From Fredinandcohnia onubensis (lineage in GTDB: Bacteria > Bacillota > Bacilli > Bacillales > Bacillaceae_L): a DNA stretch of 64,000 nucleotides. Position numbers and translations under genes: made by a program. The stretch spans positions 248,001-312,000 of the forward strand of contig NZ_NSEB01000012.1 in assembly GCF_002734215.1 (NCBI RefSeq). Direction: 5' to 3'. The notes under the pieces were generated by a model. That model did no database searches. It was not told the origin of the DNA and was given only the letters and a program-made list of their open reading frames with translations. Below, one piece after another: positions 51,994-61,635 of this stretch. The stretch's first letter is position 1; each line of letters starts with the position of its first letter.

Positions 51994-54039
51994 TTAACAC
52001 ACTGTTTCTTCCTTATCAGAAGCAGGAGCGATTTCAGACAAATGATTTTCGACATTTATGGGATTACTTAGTACCCACATAAAGTATAGGGTCTTAGCAG
52101 CTTTTGCTTTGGTTACCGGTTGTTTAGGTTCAAATGTTTTCCCGTTAAGTACTTTTCCTCTTTGAATTCCATAGTCCGAACGAATTAGACCTAATTGGTA
52201 TGCTGTTTTTACTTTAGGTCTTAACTTCGGATTAACATCATCAAAGTCATCTAAATTCTCATATGGAATGAGAGGATAATAAGTAGTACTTCCTCCGAAA
52301 TCCAAATTCGAATCATAGTTTACACTACTTTGTTTTTTCTTGATATCGTTATAAGCTGTCATGTATTTTGGTTTTTCCTGAAATCTTGCATGATATGCAT
52401 CATATAAAATCGCTGCCATAACCTCTCGAGTTAGCTTAGTATGATTATTACGTTTAATAGAATCGATGCTGATAGAAAGTAGCTTACAGATTGCAAAACA
52501 GAATTCATCTATCTCTATTATTGCTTCTGGATTAAAATTCCCTTCCTGATCCTTTTCCAATACGTTCAATTGAATCAATTTTTCAATTTGGTTACGATAA
52601 TAGGCATTAGGACCAGTTTGCACATCAGTGGCACATTGTGTGAAAATTCCACCCCACTTATTTTGTTGAGCAGCAGTAACCACATCATCTTTTAAAAATG
52701 AAGAGATTTCAGTCATTATTTCGTTTTGATTTTTGCCCAAATTTACAATCTCTGTCACGATAATTCTCGAGAATTGGTGTGATAATGATTCTTTATAATG
52801 GGTTCCATCAATCTTATTTGCTGGATGTCCATTTGCATAGGTTCCGTCGTTCGTCTTGCCCGGTGTTTCTCCAGCTTCTATGGACATAAACATGGCACTA
52901 GTTGCTTGGGGACCGATTTCATTATAATACTCCAAACTCCTAGTATTAAGATCAATCACGGGTATTTGAAGTTCTTCCCCTGCTTTTTTTAATATGTCAG
53001 GGAACTTTCTCTTATGAAAGGAATTATGATAGATTCCATCATCAGCAAGTGTCCCATCAATTCTTGACATAGGTGTAACAAATATCGGAATGATTCCTCT
53101 TGCCCTTATGGCCGGAATGAAGATGTCATGTATGTAAGAGGCATACATCTGTTCAGTCGAGCCTCTTCCGAATCGATCAGACTCATCTGTACTTTCATCG
53201 TTATGACCGAATTGAATAAAAAGATAATCTCCTTCTTTGCCAGTCATTAAGATATCATTGAGTCTTCCTTCTGAATACGAATTTTTAAAAGATCGGCCAC
53301 CCATTGAATAATTTATTATATTTACTTTTTCTAAATCAAATAGCTGATTAATCACTTGCCCCCACCCATTCATAGGTGCCTCTTCAAAAATATACGATTT
53401 TACAGTCGAATCACCTAAAAGAAAGAGAGTCGGTCGTTCATTACTAGATTTATTATTGTTGGACATTGGTGATATTATTATTTCTTTTATCCCACAAGTA
53501 ACATTATTCATTGTAGGCTCTATTTCTATATCAATGAAATCTCGTCCATTTGCATAATCAAAAGTCCATTCATACTCAGTTGTTGTGGCAAATGTGCTTC
53601 TTTTTACTAGTTTTGCAGCATCCCAATATAATTCTTGATTGAGAGTTTGGGGACGCATGCCAGAAATGGATATAAGTACATCAGAAATAGGAGTAGACGT
53701 TTTTATGCTCACTTTGTATGCACCAGGAGGAACATTTGCCCTAAACATGATCCCGAAGTGATTATAGTCATCTGGATTTTCATTGATAGAATTTGCAAAA
53801 TAAGGTTCATTAAAAAACAGCCCACTGTCTGTTAATGAAATGTTGCTAGAATGAACAATTCTAGGAGGTAATGCTGAAGTAAGGTTAACAAAACCATAAC
53901 CCACTTCTTGGTTATAAATGGGAACTTCTTGATTGATGATGTGTGTAATCGGAATGTACCCTTGCTTTTCTTCATTGGTAAAAGAAAACCTTAGGGTCTC
54001 CTGTTGCAATGCATATGTATCTTTTTGTTGATTTACCAT
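51994..54039 (-). CDS. SGNH rhamnogalacturonan acetylesterase with N-terminal beta domain and C-terminal SLH-like region
   Basis: 681 residues. Residues 1-190 form a beta-sandwich of the kind that precedes YesT/RhgT-type esterases (GYGFVNLT). The CE12 SGNH domain follows: LGDST (Ser211), GGRS at 247-250, FGHND at 277-281 and DGTHY at 411-415. It removes acetyl groups from rhamnogalacturonan. From about residue 450 a helical region has two stretches like S-layer homology motifs (LTREVMAAILYDAY and TKAKAAKTLYFMW). No signal peptide is visible, which conflicts with a surface role. GAGGTGAACTA site before the ATG. It is the last gene of the pectin operon. Confidence 0.86.
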   Translation of the reverse strand: MVNQQKDTYALQQETLRFSFTNEEKQGYIPITHIINQEVPIYNQEVGYGFVNLTSALPPRIVHSSNISLTDSGLFFNEPYFANSINENPDDYNHFGIMFRANVPPGAYKVSIKTSTPISDVLISISGMRPQTLNQELYWDAAKLVKRSTFATTTEYEWTFDYANGRDFIDIEIEPTMNNVTCGIKEIIISPMSNNNKSSNERPTLFLLGDSTVKSYIFEEAPMNGWGQVINQLFDLEKVNIINYSMGGRSFKNSYSEGRLNDILMTGKEGDYLFIQFGHNDESTDESDRFGRGSTEQMYASYIHDIFIPAIRARGIIPIFVTPMSRIDGTLADDGIYHNSFHKRKFPDILKKAGEELQIPVIDLNTRSLEYYNEIGPQATSAMFMSIEAGETPGKTNDGTYANGHPANKIDGTHYKESLSHQFSRIIVTEIVNLGKNQNEIMTEISSFLKDDVVTAAQQNKWGGIFTQCATDVQTGPNAYYRNQIEKLIQLNVLEKDQEGNFNPEAIIEIDEFCFAICKLLSISIDSIKRNNHTKLTREVMAAILYDAYHARFQEKPKYMTAYNDIKKKQSSVNYDSNLDFGGSTTYYPLIPYENLDDFDDVNPKLRPKVKTAYQLGLIRSDYGIQRGKVLNGKTFEPKQPVTKAKAAKTLYFMWVLSNPINVENHLSEIAPASDKEETVC

Positions 54040-54064
54040 TAGTTCACCTCATTTACTTTGGATC

Positions 54065-55630
54065 TCATTCATCAAGACCTTGATAATCAAAAAAGTCAAA
54101 ATCAGCATACGAGCCATACATCTTATCCATATCATGAACCGCAATACCGACAAAATTTCCGGTAAAGCCACCTGATAAAAACAGTAAGTTCTGTTGAGTT
54201 CCTATCTGCTTCCACACATCATTTTCAACTAACCGATAATAAAATGTACCAATTGCCCCATCAACTTCTATTTTTAACTCAATTTCCCCATCGCCAATCT
54301 GAGAAATCTCTGGAAATAAAATAGATTCATTGTTTTCAGCGCGTAATAGACGGATAACACGTCCCTGTTCCTCATCAAATGTGATATACGCATACAAATA
54401 ATTGCCATCATTCAAGTATAGAATAAGTCCTGCCATTTGGTTATAGGTAGTTGGATGATAATCTAGTTTTGTACTTGCATTGAAACAAAAATCTTTCTGA
54501 CGGATTGCTACTATATGATGCTCAAATAAAGATTGAACCGATTCTCCCGAAATCATTCGTAAGTAACCAGGTCTGCTCGTGAAGTCACACCAGGTTTCGT
54601 CGGCTAAAATTCGTAACGAATTCCATTCTTTATCTAGTGGTCCATTAAAATCATCATGAAAATGGGTATCCTTTTTCTGTTCAACTGGATGTTCGGTAAC
54701 GATTTCAGTTGCAATCGAAGGTCCATTTCCGCCCCCCTTTAATCGTAACCACCCATCATCAGTCCAATAGACTTCCTCAATTGCCGTTTCTCTTCCTAAA
54801 ATCGCTGCCTTTCCCATCAATGGCCTTGTACACAAATATGCCATATACCAAAGCCCTTGATCCGTTTGAATAATACTGCCATGACCTGAACATTGCAATG
54901 CAGAATCGGGCTTATCACTAGCTGTTAGCATCGGATATTTTGGATCCACTTCATAAGGTCCTGTTATCTTTTTTGACCGACAAACAGTAACAGAATGTCC
55001 CGCACCTGTTCCACCTTCTGCAGTAATTAAATAATAGTACTCTCCATGACGATAGAGATGAGGGGCTTCAGTCTTTGCAAGTTCCGTTCCGTCAAAGATT
55101 TTATACACTTCCCCAATTAACTTCTTATTGATAGGATCGTATTCTTGCAAGACAATTCCTGCTGATTTATTTCCAGTAGTCATTCGATAATCCCAAATTT
55201 CATTCAATACCCACTTTCTACCATCCTCATCATGAAATAGTGATGGATCAAACCCACTGCTATTAATATAAACTGGCTTTGACCAAGGTCCATGAATCGA
55301 TGATGCAGTGATTAAATAATTGTGGCTGTCCTTAAATGGCCGCTTTGTACTTTTGACATCCGTATAAATCAAATAAAATAAGCCATCGCAATAACTTATC
55401 TGCGGCGCCCAAATACTACCATTCTGAGGATTTCCTCGTAAATCAACCTGTGTCGTTAAAATATCAGTTTCATGTTCCCAATTGATTAAATCAGTTGAGG
55501 TATATATTCTGACTCCTGGTAACCACTCAAATGATGAAACCGCAATATAGTACACTCCATTTACTTTTAAAATATTGGGATCGGGATTAAATCCTCTTAA
55601 TACAGGATTCTTTATTGAAATTCTGTGCAT
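54065..55630 (-). CDS. Glycoside hydrolase family 43 (xylosidase/arabinofuranosidase type)
   Basis: 521 residues. The five-bladed propeller begins with NPVLRGFNPDPNI (catalytic base Asp), with SGFDPSLFHDEDGRKW and TEAPHLYRHGEYYYLITAEGG (catalytic Glu region) following. The last 200 residues are a beta-sandwich accessory domain (GH43_C2-like). Such enzymes trim arabinose or xylose side chains, here probably from pectic oligosaccharides. No signal peptide, so it works inside the cell. AAAGGAG precedes the ATG. Confidence 0.92.
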   Translation of the reverse strand: MHRISIKNPVLRGFNPDPNILKVNGVYYIAVSSFEWLPGVRIYTSTDLINWEHETDILTTQVDLRGNPQNGSIWAPQISYCDGLFYLIYTDVKSTKRPFKDSHNYLITASSIHGPWSKPVYINSSGFDPSLFHDEDGRKWVLNEIWDYRMTTGNKSAGIVLQEYDPINKKLIGEVYKIFDGTELAKTEAPHLYRHGEYYYLITAEGGTGAGHSVTVCRSKKITGPYEVDPKYPMLTASDKPDSALQCSGHGSIIQTDQGLWYMAYLCTRPLMGKAAILGRETAIEEVYWTDDGWLRLKGGGNGPSIATEIVTEHPVEQKKDTHFHDDFNGPLDKEWNSLRILADETWCDFTSRPGYLRMISGESVQSLFEHHIVAIRQKDFCFNASTKLDYHPTTYNQMAGLILYLNDGNYLYAYITFDEEQGRVIRLLRAENNESILFPEISQIGDGEIELKIEVDGAIGTFYYRLVENDVWKQIGTQQNLLFLSGGFTGNFVGIAVHDMDKMYGSYADFDFFDYQGLDE

Positions 55631-55727
55631 TTTTTTATTCTCCTTTATGTGGATCAGTTTCTATGAACCCACCCAAAGTTTCTTTTATTACAGTTCAAAA
55701 AATTCTAAATAACTCTGCTTTATGCAA

Positions 55728-56621
55728 TTATTCTATGACACTCACCCATGCTGGACGAGAATGATTTGCCCCATTTATTGAGCGAATCTCTTGATACGTG
55801 ACCGTAGACTGATTGTCTGTATTACCCCAATTATCCCAGCCTTCTGGTATAATATGTTCACCTAAATAGCAATCTCTAAAAATGGTCTGTGCGTACTTTC
55901 TCCATGGTCTTCCGAGATAGACGTTCTTGGCACCCGCTTCTGCTGTTAAGAAACACCTATCAAAAATATACCCCTGGTCTTGATCCTTAGGTGTAGAAGC
56001 AGCCGTAACAAAACCACCCTCACTATCTGGTCGGTAGCGACTTTTTATCTCACAATCTATAAAATCAGCTGCCGCACCACCAAAAATAAAATCGACAGTG
56101 CCATCTATATAACAATTCTTGTACACCTGTTTGCAGTAATCGAAGTTATACTTCAACGGCACGGCTGTAAACCCTGTACCATCACTTTGCTTATTTGGTA
56201 GTGGGCCAGTACACAATGTATCCTGGTGCCCTTGTAATTTACAGTCATAAAACGCTGCATTATGGCAATAAGCAAATAAAGCAATCGCTTGACCAATATG
56301 TTCTCCCTGACCTGAACTATTGATAATAGTCAAATTTCGCAACGTAATATTTTCTCCCTCCAAAAATACAGTCGCTGAACGAAACGTACCGACTTCATTT
56401 CCATCTTCATGGAGTTGTCTGGCGTATTTATTCCCGGTAATTCTCACATCACCTAAGCCGATCATTTCAAAATTCGATAATCTCGACTCAATTATTTCTT
56501 CATAGACACCCGATAGAATTCTCATTTCTTTCTTTTCTTTCTCTGGTTTTTGTTCTAAGAAATTAATGCCCTCTTGTATCGTAGAAAAATGACAATATTC
56601 CTCTTTTCCAATTATTATCAT
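55728..56621 (-). CDS. Pectin methylesterase (CE8), cytoplasmic
   Basis: 297 residues from ATG 56621, with AGGATGG upstream; an ATG three codons before abuts the stop of the previous gene. Right-handed beta-helix with the CE8 motifs QGHQDTL (Asp134), VDFIFGG (Asp177) and YLGRPWR (Arg238). It removes methyl esters from galacturonate chains. There is no signal peptide, whereas most bacterial pectin methylesterases are secreted. So it should act on imported oligosaccharides before the GH28 enzyme. Confidence 0.94.
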   Translation of the reverse strand: MIIIGKEEYCHFSTIQEGINFLEQKPEKEKKEMRILSGVYEEIIESRLSNFEMIGLGDVRITGNKYARQLHEDGNEVGTFRSATVFLEGENITLRNLTIINSSGQGEHIGQAIALFAYCHNAAFYDCKLQGHQDTLCTGPLPNKQSDGTGFTAVPLKYNFDYCKQVYKNCYIDGTVDFIFGGAAADFIDCEIKSRYRPDSEGGFVTAASTPKDQDQGYIFDRCFLTAEAGAKNVYLGRPWRKYAQTIFRDCYLGEHIIPEGWDNWGNTDNQSTVTYQEIRSINGANHSRPAWVSVIE

Positions 56622-56631
56622 ATCAACCATC

Positions 56632-57513
56632 CTATAAATGTTTTTTTAAGAAATCAGTCCAATATGCTCTCATTTCAGTTGTTTCCATATGGCCACCAGT
56701 AAGGCTTAATGACATAAAATGATCTTGTTTTTCTTGCTTTTTGTAGACATCAATCAAATGGTTTTTTAATTTTTCAACACCCGTCGGAAAACACATTGTG
56801 TCATTCTTTCCAACCAAACTCATTCTTGGCCGAGGCGCAATTTTTTCCTGAATACTTGCAGTAGAATAATATTTTAAGAGTTTCGGTATGTAATAATAAA
56901 AACCATGGTGATCAAGTCTTCTGTTTTCTATTAGCGTTTCAATATCAACTTGGGCTGCAATATCTATCGTGACTTTGATTCTTTTATCTATTGCACTTAA
57001 CCACCAGCTTAAAAGCCCTCCCATTGACATGCCCAAGGTCGCCAATCGGTTACTATCAATATCCTCTCGCGTTTCTAAATAATCGATTAAGGACACTAAA
57101 TCAAAAAGTCGCATTCCCCATAAGGTATGCCCTTTAAGGAGAAATTCCTTATAAAGCTCACTTTCATTAATGCCACCCCGTTCACCAAAACCCCAGGCAT
57201 CAATAGCCCAAACCGCAAACCCCAATTCACTAAATGTTTCCGCAAAAGAGGGAGTTTGCAGGTAACTTGCACCATTAATTACTTCATCTTTTCCATGGAT
57301 AAAATCTCCTCCATGAGAGTGGTTAAAAATAATTGTAGGATAGGGTCCACTTACACCAACCGGTTTAATAAAATAGGCTGGCACGCTTTCTAAGCCATTC
57401 AATTCCAAACTATATTCATCTAGAATAAATTTCGGATATTCTATTCGTCTTAACAAAGTACCTGACGGCTGCTTCGGATGACTACGTTCACCTAGTAATT
57501 CAATTAGTTCCAT
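56632..57513 (-). CDS. Dienelactone-hydrolase-like or acetyl esterase (alpha/beta hydrolase)
   Basis: 293 residues. Alpha/beta hydrolase with a GMSMGG nucleophile elbow (LATLGMSMGGLLSW), an HSHGGDFIHGK oxyanion region, and a late GGHMET that may carry the catalytic His. Pattern resembles the Abhydrolase_7/acetyl-xylan-esterase group. It lies between the pectin methylesterase and the GH28 gene, so de-esterification of pectic sugars is likely. No signal peptide. GAGGCGGG site before ATG. Confidence 0.82.
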   Translation of the reverse strand: MELIELLGERSHPKQPSGTLLRRIEYPKFILDEYSLELNGLESVPAYFIKPVGVSGPYPTIIFNHSHGGDFIHGKDEVINGASYLQTPSFAETFSELGFAVWAIDAWGFGERGGINESELYKEFLLKGHTLWGMRLFDLVSLIDYLETREDIDSNRLATLGMSMGGLLSWWLSAIDKRIKVTIDIAAQVDIETLIENRRLDHHGFYYYIPKLLKYYSTASIQEKIAPRPRMSLVGKNDTMCFPTGVEKLKNHLIDVYKKQEKQDHFMSLSLTGGHMETTEMRAYWTDFLKKHL

Positions 57514-57525
57514 ATTTTGCCCGCC

Positions 57526-58854
57526 TCAATCTACTTTTTCGATTAATTGTTCTTTTTGCTTTGTATGACGAGACTTACTATTTACTACCTCTACATCATT
57601 CGTATGCTCTAGATAAAACGCAGGTCCTTTGTGATTTTCAATCGTGACTCGGTTAAATAATAGGTCATTAGCAAACCCCACATAAAAACCTCTATTTGTC
57701 ATTTCATCTATACCAGCCATCATCGCCGGGCGTCCAGGAATTGCGTTATCAGCCATCGAAATGTCAATGTTCGTAAACGTTATTTCGGATGCATATTGTT
57801 CTGCCAGCCCATAGATAAATCCAGCAGCTGCCTGAACATTCCGGGCAGTGATGTTGGCAAAATGCAACCGTCTGAAACTTGGTGTTCTTTCTGTGATAGG
57901 ATAAGGATTTTTATCCCAGACATACTTTTCTTTACCAAGTGGCCCACAATAGTAATACAAATTAATAACAAAAGGACACATGACATTGTCCATAACAATG
58001 TTATCTACACGTATATCTTCTACGATCCCACCACGACCACGTCGTGATTTTAAGCGTATCCCTCTATCGGTATCTTGAAAAATACAATTGCTAATGGTAA
58101 CGTTTCGAATATCTCCACTCATTTCACTGCCCAAAACAACAGCACCATGTCCATGGATCATTGTACAATTGGTAATGGATATATTCTCACAAGGAATTCG
58201 TTCTAAAGCATCTTCTGTTCCTGATTTGATTGCGATGCAGTCATCCCCGACATCTATGTGACAGTTACTAATTCTGATATTTTTACAAGATTCAGGGTCA
58301 ATCCCGTCTGTATTTGGAGAATCAGAAGGGTTCTTAATGTGAACATTATCTATGGTAATGTCTTGACAGCGTATTGGATTGACCGTCCAGCTTGGTGAAT
58401 TGACCAGTGTGATATTTTGCAAGGTAATTTTTTCACAATGATCAAAGCTAATAAGCTTAGGACGAGGATATAACAATTTTTCTCTTTCATTCCGAAACAC
58501 ATGCCACCATTTATGACCATTACCGTTTAACACTCCAAAACCCGTGACAGAGATATTTTTTGCGTTTTCTGCATATATACAAGAAGCATAAACCTCTCTA
58601 GCAGCCCCTTCCCATCTAGATGAAACAACCGGATAGTCCTCCTGATTGTCCGAAAAGGTAAGCACTGCTCCTGCTACTAAATGCAATTCAATATTGTCCT
58701 TGAGGTGAAGGGACCCTGTCAAAAATTCCCCAGCTGGGACAAGAATTTTCCCACCACCGTTTTTGTATGCTTCATCAATTGCATTTTGTATGTTTTTAGT
58801 TGCTAAATCACCATTAGGCATTGCACCAAAGTCAATTATGTTGTAAATACTCAT
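57526..58854 (-). CDS. GH28 polygalacturonase, cytoplasmic
   Basis: 442 residues of parallel beta-helix. All GH28 signatures are present: NTDGID at 181-186 (Asp183), GDDCIAIKSG at 203-212 (Asp204, Asp205), HGHGAVVLG with His236, and RGIRLKS near 264. It hydrolyses galacturonate chains, probably as an exo-enzyme on oligosaccharides. The start MSIYNIIDFGAM has no signal peptide. Its ATG overlaps the GH105 stop by 4 bases (ATGA). Confidence 0.94.
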   Translation of the reverse strand: MSIYNIIDFGAMPNGDLATKNIQNAIDEAYKNGGGKILVPAGEFLTGSLHLKDNIELHLVAGAVLTFSDNQEDYPVVSSRWEGAAREVYASCIYAENAKNISVTGFGVLNGNGHKWWHVFRNEREKLLYPRPKLISFDHCEKITLQNITLVNSPSWTVNPIRCQDITIDNVHIKNPSDSPNTDGIDPESCKNIRISNCHIDVGDDCIAIKSGTEDALERIPCENISITNCTMIHGHGAVVLGSEMSGDIRNVTISNCIFQDTDRGIRLKSRRGRGGIVEDIRVDNIVMDNVMCPFVINLYYYCGPLGKEKYVWDKNPYPITERTPSFRRLHFANITARNVQAAAGFIYGLAEQYASEITFTNIDISMADNAIPGRPAMMAGIDEMTNRGFYVGFANDLLFNRVTIENHKGPAFYLEHTNDVEVVNSKSRHTKQKEQLIEKVD

Positions 58855-59963
58855 TCTTTGAATGCTCCTTCATTAAATTCTGTGAGTGCCTGTAAAAAGG
58901 CTCCTACCCCTTTTAGGTCATTACAAATAATAGGCTCACTTATATAGTAAGTATAAGATCCATCACGATCATCACTTAAACCAGCTACCTGACAATTTTT
59001 ATTGAGATTTACCCAGCCATCCTTGGTTAGTAGAACAAATTCATCAATTAAGCCTTCTTTAGATTTCTCTGCCTGTTCTTCCCATGCACTAGGAAACAAA
59101 TTTAAATTACATCCTTTTTTTATAGCATAGGTTATCATACTGCTTGCAGAAGCCTCCAAATAGTTCCCCTTCTCTGTACCTTTATTAACCACTTGATACC
59201 ATAAACCAGTTTTGCTATCTTGGAACTTTATTAGAGCTTGTAAAACCTCTTTCAAAATGAAAACTAAATCTTTGCGCCCTTCATAGTCTTTCGGAAGTAG
59301 CTCAATTGTGTCCACTAATGCCATAACATACCAACCTAATGATCGTCCCCAAAAATTAGGTGAATGACCTGTTTCTTTATTTGCCCACTTTTGAACTCTT
59401 TTTTCATCCCAAGCATGGTATAGTAGACCTGTATTAGGATCCTTTAAATTTTTATAACTAATCTTAAATTGAGTCACAATGTCTTGTAGACCTTCCCCAT
59501 CTTCGAAGGTAAGTTGGTATTCAGCATAAAAGGGGGTAGCCATATAAAGCCCATCTAGCCAAATTTGATATGGATATACTTTTTTATGCCAAAAGGCACC
59601 TTCAGAAGTTCGGGGATGATGAGTCAATTGACTTCTTAACCTATCCATAGCCTTTTTATATTTTTCTTTTCCGGTTTCTTTATATAACAAAAATAATAGT
59701 TTCCCATTATTAATATTATCGATATTATAATCATCTTCCCGATAACGATTAATCGAACCATCGTCTTCAATGAAAGGTTCTAGGTTTGACTCAATGAAAT
59801 GTAAATACTTTACATTTCTTGTTTGTTTCCAAAGCTTCTCAAAACCCTTCAGCACTACTTCGTAATCATAGGACCATTTTTGATTATAACCAGGAATATT
59901 GTATAACTCTGGAGTCCTTTCCATAATTGAGTTAGCTACACATTCTGCATCTATTTTTTTCAA
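58851..59963 (-). CDS. GH105 unsaturated rhamnogalacturonyl hydrolase (YteR/YesR-like)
   Basis: 370 residues from a TTG start right after the DUF624 stop, with GGAGG inside that gene. (alpha/alpha)6 barrel of family 88/105: IWLDGLYMATPFYAEY contains the catalytic Asp137, with NFWGRSLGWYVMALVD further on. It removes the unsaturated galacturonyl residue left at chain ends by rhamnogalacturonan lyases, inside the cell. Confidence 0.93.
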   Translation of the reverse strand: MKKIDAECVANSIMERTPELYNIPGYNQKWSYDYEVVLKGFEKLWKQTRNVKYLHFIESNLEPFIEDDGSINRYREDDYNIDNINNGKLLFLLYKETGKEKYKKAMDRLRSQLTHHPRTSEGAFWHKKVYPYQIWLDGLYMATPFYAEYQLTFEDGEGLQDIVTQFKISYKNLKDPNTGLLYHAWDEKRVQKWANKETGHSPNFWGRSLGWYVMALVDTIELLPKDYEGRKDLVFILKEVLQALIKFQDSKTGLWYQVVNKGTEKGNYLEASASSMITYAIKKGCNLNLFPSAWEEQAEKSKEGLIDEFVLLTKDGWVNLNKNCQVAGLSDDRDGSYTYYISEPIICNDLKGVGAFLQALTEFNEGAFKE

Positions 59964-60614
59964 TTATTTTACCTCCACACCATGCTGATGTTCTAATTTC
60001 CATTCCACTTCATTTCTTAACTCTGCCTTTTTAAATGCTTTCATACTTATAAACATGATGATTAGTGTTGGTATTGCAAATCCAAACATTGGAAACATAA
60101 TTGGGAAAATGTAAAAAACAGCGACAAAGTATGCGATGACAGCTATTATTCCGAAGGTAGCGTATGGAAAAAAACTAAAAAAGTAGAGCAAAGCGAATCT
60201 CATTCGTTCCCATGTATTTCTCCACGTAAAATGCGCCGCAATTGGGTACAGAAAAAACATTACGCCTAGATATACAAGCCCTATTACAAGAAAAAAGACC
60301 AATGTATAGAAATTCTTATTAAAATAAATATCTGTATAGAGAATAGCCCCCATGAGTAAGGAAACGATTCCCATACCCGTATTTTTGAGGAAATTTTCTT
60401 TTACATAGGAAACATAACTTTTAACTATTTTTATAGATTCATTTCCCATTAACCATTGTCGAATCACTGAAAACATCGCGACTGTGGCAGGACCTAGTGT
60501 AAACACACCCAATCCTAAGACGACAGTGAAGGTCCATAATAAATGAATAGCTAGTAATCGCCATACCCACACGCATAATTCACGAAACCTTAAAACTAGT
60601 TTTACTGAAAACAT
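59964..60614 (-). CDS. DUF624 membrane protein (YesL-like)
   Basis: 216 residues with five to six membrane segments. The FTLGPATVAMFSVIRQWLMG region is the DUF624 signature. Such genes accompany LplB/YtcP-type sugar ABC permeases in Bacillus rhamnogalacturonan clusters (for example yesL). A transporter-associated role is guessed from this habit; no catalytic residue is known. AAAGGAAC site before the ATG. Confidence 0.88.
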   Translation of the reverse strand: MFSVKLVLRFRELCVWVWRLLAIHLLWTFTVVLGLGVFTLGPATVAMFSVIRQWLMGNESIKIVKSYVSYVKENFLKNTGMGIVSLLMGAILYTDIYFNKNFYTLVFFLVIGLVYLGVMFFLYPIAAHFTWRNTWERMRFALLYFFSFFPYATFGIIAVIAYFVAVFYIFPIMFPMFGFAIPTLIIMFISMKAFKKAELRNEVEWKLEHQHGVEVK

Positions 60615-60631
60615 GATGTATGTTCCTTTCC

Positions 60632-61618
60632 TTAATAAACCCCATCTTCCCCTAATTTTTTAGCTACTTTGTTCGTAGCGATGATTAAGATTAATCCAAC
60701 TACGCTCTTGAATAAACCCACAGCTGTACTATAGCTTAATTGGCCATTTTTAAGACCCGCTGTATAGACATACGTATCGAAAACTTCCGCAACCTCTCTG
60801 TTTAATGAATTCATAAGAAGATAAATTTGTTCAAATCCTAAATTTAGGATACTACCAATCTTTAAAATAAGAAGCGTGATAATAACTGGTCGAATAGCTG
60901 GAAGTGTAATATGCCACATTTGCCGTAACCTAGAGGCTCCATCCATTTGTGCAGATTCATATAATTGTGTATCAACTGCAGTAATAGCAGCCAAATAGAT
61001 AATCGTTCCCCACCCAGCTTCTTTCCATACATTTTGAATAATCCACAAAGGTCTAAACCAATCACTATCTGTTAAAAAGTCTATTTTATTTTGTCCTAGT
61101 GCCTGCAAGATTCCATTAATTAAACCATCTTCTGGGGAAAGAAGAATATAGAAAATGGATACAATGATTACCCATGACATAAAATGGGGAATGTAAATAA
61201 GCGTTTGGATTGCTTTTTTAAATTTTGAATGTATGACCTCATTCAGTAACAAAGCAATTATTATTGGTAATGGAAAGCTAATAAAAAGACTTAATGCAAA
61301 TAAATTTAGGGTGTTAAATAAAAGTTGAAAGAATGTTGGCTCAGAAAAAAATCGGATAAAATGCTTAAAGCCTACCCATGGACTATCAGCTATTCCTAGA
61401 AATGGTTGATAATCCTGGAAAGCAATCACAATGCCGCCCATAGGAATGTAGCTAAAAATGATGAAATAAATTATTCCGGGTAGAATCATTAAATAAAGAA
61501 ACTTATAATTTAGCATTTGCCTAAGTCTCTTTTTTCTCTCCCTTTTTTTATGAGCCATTTTTTCTAGTTTCGGAGGTTGATAGCCCCCCACTGTAGTAGT
61601 TGTTATATTATTTTTCAT
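60632..61618 (-). CDS. Oligosaccharide ABC transporter permease, LplB/YteP type
   Basis: 328 residues. A basic N-terminal tail (KKRERKKRLRQ) precedes six membrane segments; PGIIYFIIFSYIPMGGIVIAFQDY and the EAA loop YESAQMDGASRLRQMWHITLPAIRP are those of the LplB family. These pair with YtcP-like permeases and import pectic oligosaccharides. AAGGAGAG site before the ATG. Confidence 0.93.
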   Translation of the reverse strand: MKNNITTTTVGGYQPPKLEKMAHKKRERKKRLRQMLNYKFLYLMILPGIIYFIIFSYIPMGGIVIAFQDYQPFLGIADSPWVGFKHFIRFFSEPTFFQLLFNTLNLFALSLFISFPLPIIIALLLNEVIHSKFKKAIQTLIYIPHFMSWVIIVSIFYILLSPEDGLINGILQALGQNKIDFLTDSDWFRPLWIIQNVWKEAGWGTIIYLAAITAVDTQLYESAQMDGASRLRQMWHITLPAIRPVIITLLILKIGSILNLGFEQIYLLMNSLNREVAEVFDTYVYTAGLKNGQLSYSTAVGLFKSVVGLILIIATNKVAKKLGEDGVY

Positions 61619-61635
61619 ACGAACTCTCCTTGTAT

